Assembly (NCBI GenBank): GCA_964625525.1 | Contig: CAZVEE010000008.1 | Span: 4,720 to 68,719, forward strand | Direction of reading: 5' to 3' | Source of the DNA: CAZVEE01 sp964625525 | GTDB taxonomy: Bacteria > Pseudomonadota > Alphaproteobacteria > JAJFIK01 | Length of the DNA stretch: 64,000 nucleotides | Shown: positions 25,602 through 36,500 of the stretch, in pieces | How the letters are laid out: each line of letters starts with the position of its first letter | Numbering within the stretch: position 1 is the first letter of the stretch | The notes under the pieces: model-generated | The model's input: only the letters and a program-made list of their open reading frames with translations | What the model was told of the DNA's origin: nothing | Databases searched by the model: none | Position numbers and translations under genes: made by a program

Positions 25602-27401
25602 ATGGGCTCAAGCTCGCGCCGGCGCCGCCGTCTTCGGGACGGCGGTTCGGGCGTTGAGCCGCGCAGCGCTCGTTCCATGCGCGTCGCCTTGGGAGGGATT
25701 GCGGTGGCAGTCTGCCTCGGGGCGGGGTTTCCCGATGCGCGTGCCCAAACCGTTCCCTCGTCCATCGATCCCACCGATCCGCGTGACCGGGTGCAGCCGC
25801 CCCGAGAAGACCCGGAGCTGCCGGCCCTATCTGTGCCGGCCTATCGCGGCACCATCCCCCCCGGTGCGGACGGCATTCGCTTTGTCTTGTCCGATGTGGC
25901 GATTGATGGGGCCACGGTGCTGGACCGTGACGCGGTGCGCGAGCCGTTCGCCGGGTTGATCGGGCGCGAGATCTCCTTGGTTGAGTTGTACAACGCGGCC
26001 AATGCACTTCAGGCGGCCTATCGCCAGCAAGGCTATCTGCTGACCAATGTGGTCGTGCCCGCCCAACGCATGAGCGATGGGGTCGCGCGCATCCGGGTCG
26101 TGGAGGGCTATGTGGGCAGCGTGGTGCTGCAGGGCGAAGTGGGCGAGGTGCGCAAACTCGTCGAGCAGACCATGGCGCGGTTACAGCGGATCCGCCCCGT
26201 GCGCGCGCAGGACATTGAGCGGTACCTGCTGCTTGCCAATGACATTCCGGGTATTTCCGCGGCGGGCGTGTTGCGGCCAGGTGGCGGGGGGGCTGGAGCC
26301 ACCCAGTTGCTGGTGGAGTTGCGCCGCGATCCGTTCGACGGTTTTGTCACCGTGAATAATCGCGGCTCGCAATTCACCGGGCCGTGGTCGGCCGCCGTCG
26401 GCCTGTCGGGCAACAGCTTCTCGCGGCTGGGAGAGCGCACGGAAGGCTTTTACTACATCACACTCGATACACAGGACTCCACGGCGTTCGGAAATGGCGG
26501 CGGGCCGGAACAGACGTTCATTTTCCTGTCTTACGAGGCGCGCCTGGGAGGCGAAGGGACGCGGGTGGGCGTTGAGGCCAGCCAAGGCATCAGCCGCCCG
26601 GGCTTTAGCCTCGCCAATCTCCAGATCAAAAACCGCGTCGACCGCTACACGGTGGATGTGAGCCATCCGCTGATCCGCAGCCGGCGGCGCAACCTGACTT
26701 TGTTCGGCTCGCTCGAAAGCGTGCTGGAAAAGGTCAATCTGGGCGGCCCGGCCCTGAGCAGTCGTGACCGCCTGACAGTGCTGGGCCTCGGCGCGGAGTA
26801 TCATTTCCGCGACGGCGCGGTGCGCAACAAGGGGGCGGAGACGCGCACGACGCTGGAGCTGCGCCAGGGCCTGCCGGTGCTTGGCGCCACCGAGCAGGAT
26901 GATTTCGACCGTTCACGCCCGGAAGGCACGGCGGTCTTCACGGCCTTGCGTGGGCGGGTGGAGCGGCGCCAGGAGCTGGGCGCGAGTTTCGAGGCCTTTG
27001 CGGCCGCCGAAGGGCAATACGCTTTTGACACCCTGTTGAGCCAAGCGGAATTCCGCGTCGGTGGCGATGAATTCGGCCGCGCGTTCGATCCCTCAGAATT
27101 GGCTGGCGAGCATGGCGCCGGAGCGGCGGTGGAACTGCGGTATAATGGGACGACACCGTTGCGCGCCATTCCCAACTACCAGCTTTACGGCTTCTATGAT
27201 TGGGGGATCGTGTTCAACAATGATGAGGGTTTCCGGGACTCTGAGTCTTTGGCCTCCACGGGTGTGGGGGCCCGGGCGCGGGTGAAGACCGACTTCTATG
27301 TGGATGTGGAATATGCCCGCACCCTGAACCGGTCGCTGGGCTCCAAGGCCCGCGAGGAGCCCTCGAACCTGGTCTTCGTGCGCTTCACGGCGCAGTACTG
27401 A
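25602..27401 (+). CDS. Two-partner secretion outer-membrane transporter (ShlB/FhaC/HecB type)
   Basis: 599 residues from ATG 25602; a GTG at 25575 and an ATG at 25677 (which would leave a tidier signal peptide, RVALGGIAVAVCLG) are alternatives. After the signal peptide and a proline-rich spacer, two POTRA domains run from about residue 75 to 230 (VAIDGATVLDRDAV, YRQQGYLLTNVVVPAQR, GVARIRVVEGYVGSV). A 16-strand Omp85-type barrel follows to the end (FVTVNNRGSQFTGPW, DWGIVFN, terminal FVRFTAQY with the expected aromatic last residue). It would export the TpsA protein encoded 10 bases downstream. Length fits the family. Confidence 0.9.
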   Translation: MGSSSRRRRRLRDGGSGVEPRSARSMRVALGGIAVAVCLGAGFPDARAQTVPSSIDPTDPRDRVQPPREDPELPALSVPAYRGTIPPGADGIRFVLSDVAIDGATVLDRDAVREPFAGLIGREISLVELYNAANALQAAYRQQGYLLTNVVVPAQRMSDGVARIRVVEGYVGSVVLQGEVGEVRKLVEQTMARLQRIRPVRAQDIERYLLLANDIPGISAAGVLRPGGGGAGATQLLVELRRDPFDGFVTVNNRGSQFTGPWSAAVGLSGNSFSRLGERTEGFYYITLDTQDSTAFGNGGGPEQTFIFLSYEARLGGEGTRVGVEASQGISRPGFSLANLQIKNRVDRYTVDVSHPLIRSRRRNLTLFGSLESVLEKVNLGGPALSSRDRLTVLGLGAEYHFRDGAVRNKGAETRTTLELRQGLPVLGATEQDDFDRSRPEGTAVFTALRGRVERRQELGASFEAFAAAEGQYAFDTLLSQAEFRVGGDEFGRAFDPSELAGEHGAGAAVELRYNGTTPLRAIPNYQLYGFYDWGIVFNNDEGFRDSESLASTGVGARARVKTDFYVDVEYARTLNRSLGSKAREEPSNLVFVRFTAQY

Positions 27402-27411
27402 GGGGCGCGCG

Positions 27412-30400
27412 ATGGACATGACCGCACGCAGCAGCAAACGGCGCCGGGCGCGCCGGGCGACCTGGATGGGTGCCTTGCGGCATGGGGCCTCGGTCGCGGT
27501 GCTGGCCTCGCTGACGGCGTTACCGGTGCTGGCGAACCCTTCGGGCGGCACCATTCCGGAGGGCGGCGGCGCGGGCGAGATCGTGGATATTGATCCGTCT
27601 ACGGTGGAAGTGCGCCAAGACAGTCAGCGCCTGATCATCGACTGGGATAGTTTCGATATCGAGGCGGGCGAGACCACGCGCTTTGTGCAGCCGGGGGCCG
27701 ACGCCGTCGTTTTGAACCGGGTGACGGGCGGTGGCGGGCTCTCCTCGATCCTGGGCACCCTGGAAGCCAATGGCCAAGTGTTCCTGATCAACCCCGCCGG
27801 GGTGCTGATCGGCAACGGCGCCACTGTGAACGTACACAGCTTTGTCGCCACCACGGCCGATATCAGCAATCAGAACTTTCTCGACGGCGAGTTGATCTTC
27901 AATACGCCCAGCGCCGCGCTTGGCGCGGCAATTGTCAATGAAGGGACCATCAGTGTCGCCGAGGCAGGCCTTGCCGCCCTTGTCGGCCCCTCCGTCCGCA
28001 ATAGCGGTGTGGTGGCCGCGCGACTGGGGCGCACGGTGCTGGCCGGGGCAGAGACCTTTACGCTCGATCTGACCGGGGACAATCTGATTTCCTTTGAAGT
28101 GCCGTCCGATGGCTTCGTGCCCATGGTGGCGCAGGAGGGCACGATCAACGTGGATGGCGGCATCGTCTATATGACTGCTCAGACCGCCGCCGGTATCATC
28201 GACACGGTCATCAGCATGGAGGGCGTCGTCGAGGCGCGCTCGGTGGGCCTGGAGAATGGCGAGGTCGTCCTCTACGGCGGCCCCGGCGGTACCGTCGCGG
28301 TGACCGGCAGCATCGACGCCACAGGCGATGACGGCGGTGAGACAGGCGGGCGGATCGCCGTTTCCGGTGCTCGCGTTGTCCTGGACGATGCCGTGCTTGA
28401 CGCAAGCGGTGCCGCCGGTGGCGGCGATATTGCCGTGGGCGGACGGTTCGTGGACGCCGGCCCCGGAGACGAGCCGGTTGTCACCGAGGCTCAGGATGTT
28501 GTGTTCGACGCAGGCTCCACCGTTGCCGCCGACGCGACAGTGGCGGGACGGGGCGGCTCGGTCACCTTGACCGCCACCGACATGGTCACTTCCGATGGAA
28601 CGGGCAGTGTGACCGGACCCGATGGCGGCGGCTCGGTGCTTCTTGATGCCGGCGGCGCGCTTGACGTGGACGGTGCTTGGGACACCGGCCCCGATGCCAC
28701 GTTCACCGTGCGGGCCGATGTGGTGGGGGTCAATGCGGGCGGCGTGGATCCGGCCATCGTGGCGCAAGTGCTGGCCGAGGGCGGCGATGTCACCGTCGCA
28801 TCGGCCAGTGACGTGTTCCTGTCCGTGGGCTTTGGCACGGGAACCGCGACAGATGCGGGCAATCTGACCGTGACTGCCGTGGAGCGGGTGGTGATCGCCC
28901 CTGGCGTAACCATTGAGCTGACCGGCGGAGACCTGGCGCTGTCGGGTGCTGCGATCGATATGGGTGCGGGCAGCGGGCTGACCGTCACCAATGGCGTGCT
29001 CTCGCTGGATGTTCTTGGGGACGTGTCCATTGGCACGCTGACGGTGATCCAGGAGGGCGCGGGTGCGGCCAGTCTCGCCCTGAGCAGCGGCGGCTTCATT
29101 GACGCGCTGGATGCGGACAACCCCTCGCTCGTTTTCGAGGGCGCGGTGGATGTGGCGCTGAGCGGTATCGGCATTGGCGTGGGGGCGCCGTTGCGCATGG
29201 ATGCCGGGCCGGATGGGGGGACGCTGAACCTAACCACATTGGCCGGTGCCGGGGGCGGGGTGCAAGCGATCCTGACGGCGGGCAGTGCCTTCGACAGCGT
29301 GGCCGTGAACCTGGCGGATGCCAGCCATGGCGTTGATATTGTCCTGCCTTTGGGCGACCGGGTGCTGGTAACCCCAGGGCTTGGTGTCAGCACGCTGAGT
29401 AATGTGACCTTGACCGCGGCAGGGAGCGACTTTGCGTTTGCGCTCACCGAGGCGGGGGGCATCGTCCGGGTGGCCAGCGGCACGGTCACCAGCCCTGGGG
29501 ACGTGTCGCTCTCCGCGCTGGGAGACCTGATTATCGGCACTGGGCCGGGCGTTGCCATCGCCATGACGGGGGTGAATGGGCTGCTCACGCTGGAGTCCGG
29601 CGGTAGTATTTTGTCCTCCAGCGGTCTGATCGATGTGGGGTTGGGCGGACGATTGTCTTTCGAGGCGACCGGTGATGCGGGCCGTCGCGACGCGCCGTTG
29701 CTCCTCACGGGCGCGACCCAGGTGGCCGGAACGGCTGGCGGTGACATCGCCTTGCGGCTGAACGGGCCCGGGGTGCTGGGCATTGGCGAAGCGGGCGGCC
29801 GGTCCGGCCTGACGGCGACCGCCGGCGCGATTACCCTCGGGGCAGATGATGTCGCGATCGCGCAGGCGATCACGGCGGCGACCACGGTGAGCCTGGCGAC
29901 CGTCAGCCCCGGCACGGTGTTTACGGTCGGGGGCGCGGATGGCGAGAGCGGCCTGACGGCGGCCGAGCTGGCACTGATCGCGGCGGATCTGCTGGAGATC
30001 GCGGCAAGCGGCGGCACGCTCAGCGTTGCTGGTGCTGGCGATGTTGACCTGTCAGCGGCCGCGTTCGACGTGACACTCAGTGCTGATACCATCCTGTTTA
30101 ATGACGCGGGCACACTGACCCTCGCGCCGGACGCGGTGGCCCGCCTTGCGGGCGTAAGCATTCTGGGCGGTGGCACGCGCAGTGATTTGGCAGCGGCGAA
30201 CGGGGCGCTGTTGATCGATGCCAGCGGGGCAGTCGTGCTTTCCACGGCGCTCGCCCAAATCGCTGGGACGAGCGGCAGCCTGATCCTCGAAAATGCTGGT
30301 GCCCTCAGTGTGGGGACCGTTGACGGGGTTGAGGGGCTCACCACCGATCAAGGCGCCAGCCTGACGGCGCAAGGCGGTGCGCTCACTCTGGAGCGGATTG

Positions 30401-33400
30401 TAACCACTGGCGGCGAGACGGGTCTGGCGGCGGACGGTGATGTGCGTTTCGGCACCGAGGGCGGCCTTGATGCCCAGACCCATGACGAGGCGGTGTCGAT
30501 CGTGAGCGCGGCCGGGGCACTGGCCCTCGAGGACGGCACGTTCGCCCTTGCAGGCAATACGCTGTTACTGCGTGCCGGGCTCGCCATCGCGGCGGTGATC
30601 CAAGGCACGGCGGACAAGACCGTGACGCTCGCCGGCGACGCGGCGACTGGTGATCTGAACGTGACCCTGGCGGATGGGGCCCTCGCCATTGGGACCATCG
30701 GCGACACGGCAGGCCTCAGCGTGCCGCAGGGCAGCATTGCGCTGATCACCGATAGCCTCGACATCGGCGCGCCGGTGGCCGCGGAGACGAGTATTCTGAT
30801 CGCAGCCCTTTCAGCGGACACGGAATTTGCGCTGGCCAGCGCCGCCCCTGGGCTGGCTTTAAGCCAGGCGGAAGCGCGGTTGCTGGAGACCCTTGGCACG
30901 GTGACGCTTCGGGCGGGCAGCGCAGCGGCGATGCGCCTGAGCGACGATACGGTGCTGGATCTCACGCCGGTGGACTGGTCGGCATTGTCGCTGCAGGCGG
31001 CGACGATCTTGGCCGGTGGCTCGCTGTTGACGGACGGTACGGCGCTTGATGTCGCCGCGCCGGTGGTCCTGACCCGGACGGTCATCTTCGATACGGCGGC
31101 GGCCGGTAGTGCGGGGGCAGATCTCTTTGTGGCCGGGCCGGTCGCGGTGGCACCGGGTGGCCCCTTTGGGATCAGCGCGCTTGCCGGCACAGCCGGTGCC
31201 GTGACTTTCAACGGAGCGGTCGGCACCGTTGACGCGCCGCTTGCGGCCTTCACCGCCAGTGGTGAACGCATAGCCGCACAAGACATCATCGCGCGGGGCC
31301 CTGTGAGCCTTGTGGGCCTGTCCGGCGTCACGTTGGGCGGGGACGGCGATGGCCTGTCAGTGATCGCGCAGGGCGATGCCTTAAGCGTCTCCGGTCCGCT
31401 GGCTCTGTTGGAAGAGGCGCTGTTGAGCACCGCGACGGCGGCGGGCCTGGGCGGGCCTATTGGCCTCGACGCGGTGACGCTGAACGGCTTTGGCCTGACC
31501 CTTGATGCGGGGACGGACGGTGCCATTACCGCCACATCCGTCAGCGGTGGTGCGGGCCGGACTGGTCTGTTGGACATCGCCCGCGCCGACAGCGTCGTGG
31601 TGGCCGAAACGCTGACCCTCGATCGATTGCGGCTGCAAGACCTGACGACACTGGCGCAGGTGAGCGGCGCCTTTAACCTCAACGCCCTTGAGATCGCGGC
31701 CTCGCCGGCGCAGGTGCGCTTCTTTGGTGGCGGCACGGTGGTGGATTTCGTCGGCCCGCTGAACACCGGTGGTCTGACCCTGGGCGGTGGCGGGACTTAT
31801 GACTTCGTGACGGGGCTCCAAGCGCTCGCCAGCCCTGTGATCTTGGACGCGAGTGTTCGCGCCGGGGGAGCGGGTCTGGTGGTCGCGGATGTGACGCTGA
31901 CTGGAGACACGGCGCTGACCACGGCCGATGGCGGACCCATCACGCTTGGTGTGGTGACTGCGGATGGTCAGGCGCTGAGCCTTGATGCCGGTGCCACGGG
32001 CGCGGTGACAGTGGCCCGTGTCCTCAATGGAATGGACGGGGCGCCGCGAGGCGCTTTCACCCTGGTGAACGCGGGCTCGGCGATCATTGACGGTCCGCTG
32101 CGGGCCAGCGCAGTGGCGTTCCAGCCGGGCCAGGGCAGTGTGATCGTAACCGGGGGCCTGGAGGCAGACAGTGTAACCGTCGCCGCCCAACCCTTTACAC
32201 TGGCGCTGCTCGACGGCGCGCGGGTGCGCGACGCTGTGGCCTTCCAAAATCTCAGCGGTCTCACCCTCGGCGATGCGATGACGGATGTCTTCGCCTTTGA
32301 CGGCGGGTTTAGCGCGCCCAATGCGGTGACGCGTCTCGCGGGCACGGTCCAGACCATCGACGCGCCGATCACTGTCGGGACGGTGGTGCTGGATGCGAAC
32401 ACCGTGCTGTCCACGGTGGGGCCGAGCGGGGGCAGCGCGATCCGGATCGGCGGACCGGTCACGGGTGGCGGGATGGTCGGGCAGGGCCTGAGCGTGATCG
32501 GCGGCACCGCTGGCAGCATCCTGCTCGAAGGCGATGTGGGGGCCGACGGCACCATCACGGCGGCGGCGTTCGAGGCGGCAGCGATCAGTGTTCAGGATAT
32601 TTTCACCCGTGACGGCGTGATTTTCGTCGCGCGCAATCCGGATGGCTCCGCCGGCATCGTCACGCTCAACAGCCGGTATGAAACCGGTGGCGGAGATCTG
32701 GTTGTTGACGCCAATGTGCGGTTCACGGGCGACCTGATCATCGACACGACCGATGGCGGTTTGGTGCAAAGCGGCACGGTCACCTTGGGCCAGGATGGTG
32801 CGGCCATCGATCCGCTATCGTCGGACTCGGTGGTCAGCGTCATCGCCGGAGAGACCGTGCGCATTGGTGGTGTGCTCACCGAAGATGCGGGCTCGCTGGA
32901 CCGCTTCACCATTTCCGCCGCATCGGGCGTGGAAATCGCCGGCGGCGTCTTCGGCGACGCCCTGATCGTGGAAAGCGGTGCCTTCAATGGCGATCCGACG
33001 GCCATTGCGAACCAGGACATTTCGATCACCGGGCCGCTGCTGGTTGCTGGCACGGCCGATTTCTCGGCCACTGGGTCTATCCTGATCAACGACACGTTCA
33101 CCGCCCAGACGGCGAACCTGTGGGCGATCAATGACGTCACGGTGCGCGCGCCTCTGACGGCTGCTGTCTTGCAACTGGAGTTGGATGGGATCGCCGAGAC
33201 GACCGGTGATGGCTTCCTGACCATCACGGACAGTTTCCTGATCGGGAGCCTGACGGAGGGACAAGGGCGGTCTGACTTGAAAGGCGAGATCCGCGGCGTG
33301 CGCTCTGATGATGCCGCGCTGTTTGGGCGCCAGCTCAGCGAGCGGCCGAATGAAGCTTTCTTGCTCAATGGCTGCGTGGTGTCGGTGGGCTGTTTGCAGC

Positions 33401-33570
33401 TTGATCGCTCAACGATCGTCTTGCGCAGCTTCGAGATCGTGAACCAACCGTTCGAGGCCGATGAGGCGAATGCGGAATTGCGCTTCTCCGATCTCGGCAA
33501 TTTCGAAATCTTCCGCCGGCTGGGCATCATCAATATCTGGGCCGATCAAGAGGACGAGGATGAGGACTGA
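27412..33570 (+). CDS. TpsA exoprotein with filamentous-haemagglutinin-type secretion domain
   Basis: 2052 residues. A long basic N-terminus (KRRRARRATW) precedes a hydrophobic signal segment ending VLANPSG. The TPS secretion domain follows at about 45-180: IIDWDSFDIEAGETTRFVQP, VLNRVTGG, LGTLEANGQVFLINPAGVLIG, and VHSFVATTADIS. The NPNG of FHA reads NPAG. The remainder is a very long, Gly/Ala/Asp/Thr-rich beta-helical stalk with no closed domain I recognise. The last 100 residues contain a Cys pair (CVVSVGC) and an acidic end (DQEDEDED). It is exported through the upstream TpsB to the surface, probably as an adhesin. The next gene overlaps its last 11 bases. Confidence 0.92.
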   Translation: MDMTARSSKRRRARRATWMGALRHGASVAVLASLTALPVLANPSGGTIPEGGGAGEIVDIDPSTVEVRQDSQRLIIDWDSFDIEAGETTRFVQPGADAVVLNRVTGGGGLSSILGTLEANGQVFLINPAGVLIGNGATVNVHSFVATTADISNQNFLDGELIFNTPSAALGAAIVNEGTISVAEAGLAALVGPSVRNSGVVAARLGRTVLAGAETFTLDLTGDNLISFEVPSDGFVPMVAQEGTINVDGGIVYMTAQTAAGIIDTVISMEGVVEARSVGLENGEVVLYGGPGGTVAVTGSIDATGDDGGETGGRIAVSGARVVLDDAVLDASGAAGGGDIAVGGRFVDAGPGDEPVVTEAQDVVFDAGSTVAADATVAGRGGSVTLTATDMVTSDGTGSVTGPDGGGSVLLDAGGALDVDGAWDTGPDATFTVRADVVGVNAGGVDPAIVAQVLAEGGDVTVASASDVFLSVGFGTGTATDAGNLTVTAVERVVIAPGVTIELTGGDLALSGAAIDMGAGSGLTVTNGVLSLDVLGDVSIGTLTVIQEGAGAASLALSSGGFIDALDADNPSLVFEGAVDVALSGIGIGVGAPLRMDAGPDGGTLNLTTLAGAGGGVQAILTAGSAFDSVAVNLADASHGVDIVLPLGDRVLVTPGLGVSTLSNVTLTAAGSDFAFALTEAGGIVRVASGTVTSPGDVSLSALGDLIIGTGPGVAIAMTGVNGLLTLESGGSILSSSGLIDVGLGGRLSFEATGDAGRRDAPLLLTGATQVAGTAGGDIALRLNGPGVLGIGEAGGRSGLTATAGAITLGADDVAIAQAITAATTVSLATVSPGTVFTVGGADGESGLTAAELALIAADLLEIAASGGTLSVAGAGDVDLSAAAFDVTLSADTILFNDAGTLTLAPDAVARLAGVSILGGGTRSDLAAANGALLIDASGAVVLSTALAQIAGTSGSLILENAGALSVGTVDGVEGLTTDQGASLTAQGGALTLERIVTTGGETGLAADGDVRFGTEGGLDAQTHDEAVSIVSAAGALALEDGTFALAGNTLLLRAGLAIAAVIQGTADKTVTLAGDAATGDLNVTLADGALAIGTIGDTAGLSVPQGSIALITDSLDIGAPVAAETSILIAALSADTEFALASAAPGLALSQAEARLLETLGTVTLRAGSAAAMRLSDDTVLDLTPVDWSALSLQAATILAGGSLLTDGTALDVAAPVVLTRTVIFDTAAAGSAGADLFVAGPVAVAPGGPFGISALAGTAGAVTFNGAVGTVDAPLAAFTASGERIAAQDIIARGPVSLVGLSGVTLGGDGDGLSVIAQGDALSVSGPLALLEEALLSTATAAGLGGPIGLDAVTLNGFGLTLDAGTDGAITATSVSGGAGRTGLLDIARADSVVVAETLTLDRLRLQDLTTLAQVSGAFNLNALEIAASPAQVRFFGGGTVVDFVGPLNTGGLTLGGGGTYDFVTGLQALASPVILDASVRAGGAGLVVADVTLTGDTALTTADGGPITLGVVTADGQALSLDAGATGAVTVARVLNGMDGAPRGAFTLVNAGSAIIDGPLRASAVAFQPGQGSVIVTGGLEADSVTVAAQPFTLALLDGARVRDAVAFQNLSGLTLGDAMTDVFAFDGGFSAPNAVTRLAGTVQTIDAPITVGTVVLDANTVLSTVGPSGGSAIRIGGPVTGGGMVGQGLSVIGGTAGSILLEGDVGADGTITAAAFEAAAISVQDIFTRDGVIFVARNPDGSAGIVTLNSRYETGGGDLVVDANVRFTGDLIIDTTDGGLVQSGTVTLGQDGAAIDPLSSDSVVSVIAGETVRIGGVLTEDAGSLDRFTISAASGVEIAGGVFGDALIVESGAFNGDPTAIANQDISITGPLLVAGTADFSATGSILINDTFTAQTANLWAINDVTVRAPLTAAVLQLELDGIAETTGDGFLTITDSFLIGSLTEGQGRSDLKGEIRGVRSDDAALFGRQLSERPNEAFLLNGCVVSVGCLQLDRSTIVLRSFEIVNQPFEADEANAELRFSDLGNFEIFRRLGIINIWADQEDEDED

Positions 33571-36500
33571 GGGCGTGCGCACAACAGCATGGGGGATCCT
33601 GCGGGCGCTCACGGTCGGGCTCGTTGGCTTGGTGGCCGCATGCGCGACGCCGCCCGGCCTGCTGTCGGCGGATTTCGACGGCACCATTACGCGCCCCGAC
33701 CTGATCGTGACATCTGTGGGGCGCAATGCCATCGGCGAGACCTGCCGGCTGAAGGCCGATCCGGACGCGGCGCGGGTGAGCGGCGAGACTCACTATGTCA
33801 TTCAGTGTGGGGAGTGGGAGACGCCGAGCGCCACGATCGTGCAAGTCGCGGCCGGGACGCCCAGCGGCCCGGGCTCCGACCTTTGGGCGCGCGCCATCGC
33901 GATCGACTTGGATTGCGGCGAGCCGAGCGCGCTTGGCTTTCAGGGCATGGGCCCCTCGCGCCGCTATGACTGCCGGCTGAAGACAGGCGGCTGGACCATG
34001 ACCGCCTTTGAGGGCGAGGCGGGCGGCGCGCGCTATGTGGGGCGCAGCATTCCGGTCTCTCTGGGGCCGGTGGAGCGAGCCATTGGTTTTCTGTCGGGTC
34101 GCTTGAGCGCGGCCCAGGCGGGCGGCGAGGATGCTGCGCGCGGTGAGCGCACCCGCGCGATCGCCGAGCTGGAAGCGGAACTGGGCGGGCGGACTTATAC
34201 GGCCGGCGATATCGAAAGCTATGACAAGCTGCTCGATGTGGCGTCTTATTATAACAGCATTGGGAATTATCCGGTCTCGGAGAAATATTACCGCGATGCG
34301 CTGGATGTGCTTCAGCGCAATTTGGATGCCGATGATCCGGCGCTGGCTGATCCATTGATGCGGTTGGGGCTGGCGCTGAGCAGCCAGGGCAATTTCCGCG
34401 ACGCCGATGAGGTATTCGCCCGCGCCGAGCGTCTGGCGGCGGCGGATATTGACCCGCTGAGCAGCCTGCGTCTTCAGATCTATCAATCCATGCATCTGGC
34501 GCATCAGCAGCGTTGCGCTGAAGCCTTGGCGATTTTGGAGCCAGCGCAACGCGCATTGGCGGCGCTGGCCAACCGGGAAGCGGGCGGCGGGGAAGCGGTC
34601 CTGCGCACCGGGTCTTCGGCGGGGGCCGGTGTGGAGTTCGCGCTCAGTTTGGGCTTTGAAGCCGCGTTGCATTTGTGCCTGAACAGTCTGACGCGGGCGG
34701 AGAACACAGTGGACCGGGCCATGGCGGAACTCTCCCGCCTGACCGCGACACCACAGGAATGGCGCTGGGTGTTCGCCTCGTTGCGCGCTGAAATTCTGCG
34801 CCGCCAACGCATCTATGCGGGCGGGCGCCAGGAACTCACGACGACCATCGCGGAGCGGCGCCGGGTGCTTGATCCCTCGCGCCCCGAAGCCATCGATCTC
34901 CTGGCCTTGGGTCAGATCCAGGCCCAGGAAAACCGGCCCGAGGCGGCCATGGAAGCCTATGAGCGCGGTCTGGCTATTGTGCGCGAGAACAATGACGGCC
35001 TCAGCCTTGATCAGGTGTTGCCCTATCTGAAAGTGCTCTACACCCAGGCCGAGGAAAACCCAGATGATGCGCGCGAGAACAGCCTAAAGCTGTTCGATGC
35101 GGCCCAGATCGTGCGGGATTCCGTCACCGCCCAGACGATTTCGCAAATGGCCGCGCAACTGGCCAGCGGTGACGCGGAAGTGGCGGTGCTGGCGCGGGAA
35201 TTATTCGAGCTGCGCCGTGACATCAACGACTTGAACTTGTCCATTGACCGGGCATTGGCGCGCCCCGACGCTCAGGCTCGGCTGGACGAAATCGACGCCA
35301 TGCAGGACCGGCGCGACGACTTGCGTGAAGAGCGGGCCCGCATCGACCAGACGCTGCAAAGTGCGGCGCCCCGCTTTAACCAGCTCATGATGGAACCGGT
35401 GGCGACCGAGCGCGTGATGGACGCGCTGGGCCCGGACGAAGCCATGATCCAGATCCTGCTGGGTGAGCAGGAAAGTGTGTCGATCCTCATCACCCGTGAC
35501 GGGATCACGCCAGTTTTCCGCTCTCTTGGTGCTGATGAGGTGGGCGATGCGGTGCTGCGCTTGCGCCAGGGCTTGGTGATTGACCGGGAGCAGCGGCTTG
35601 GCTCTTTCGATACCGATCTGGCGCATGCGGTCTATAACGCCTTTATCGAACCGTTCGAAGCTCAGCTTGCCGACAAACGCCATCTGATCATGGTGCCTTC
35701 GGGGCCGCTATTGAGCCTGCCGCTCGGGGTCCTGGTGCGCGAGCCGGCTGTTGTGCGGCGTGAGGATTATCGGGACGTGGCGTGGCTGGCGCGGGATTTC
35801 GCCATCAGCATCGTGCCGTCGCCGCGCAATCTGGTGGATCTGCGCTCCACCGTGCGCCCCAGCGTGGCGCCAGAGCCGTTTATCGGCTATGGCGATTTCC
35901 AACCGGTGTTCGATCGCGAACCGGTGGACGGCGACAGTTGCGCCGCGCGCCTGTACCGGGCCGTGCGCAATGCCCAACGGTTACCGGAGACGGGGCAGGA
36001 GCTTTTGGATGTGGCACGGGCGCTCGGGGCGTCGGCACGGTCGGTGCGGCTGGGGCGCTCCTTCACCGAAGCCGCAGTGCGGCGCGAGGCTTTGGACCGC
36101 TACCGGATCGTGTATTTCGCGACCCACGGCTTTATGCCGGCCGGAGACAATTGCCTCAACGAACCGGCGCTTCTGGCCACGCCGGGCTTGAGCGAAGCGG
36201 GGGAGGCGGATAATGGCCTCTTGCGCCTGAGCGATGTGGTGTCGTTGAACCTTGATGCGGATATGGTGGTGTTGTCGGCGTGTAACACGGGCGGGGGCGA
36301 TGGCACGGGCGGGGAAGCACTCAGTGGCCTGGCCCGCGGCTTTTTCTACAGTGGGGCCCGCTCGCTGCTGGTGTCGCATTGGTATGTGGAAAGTGCGGCA
36401 TCGCGGGATCTGATGACAACGCTGTTCTATCTTCAGCGTTCAAACACGACACTGGGGTCTGCCGAGGCTATGCGCCGGGCGCGCCAGTCTCTCATGGTCA

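Noticed and set aside
28491..30344. Minus-strand open frame of 617 codons opposite TpsA
   Set aside because: Long antisense frames are expected in high-GC DNA with strong codon bias; the product is a Ser/Pro/Thr/Ala-rich string without domains.
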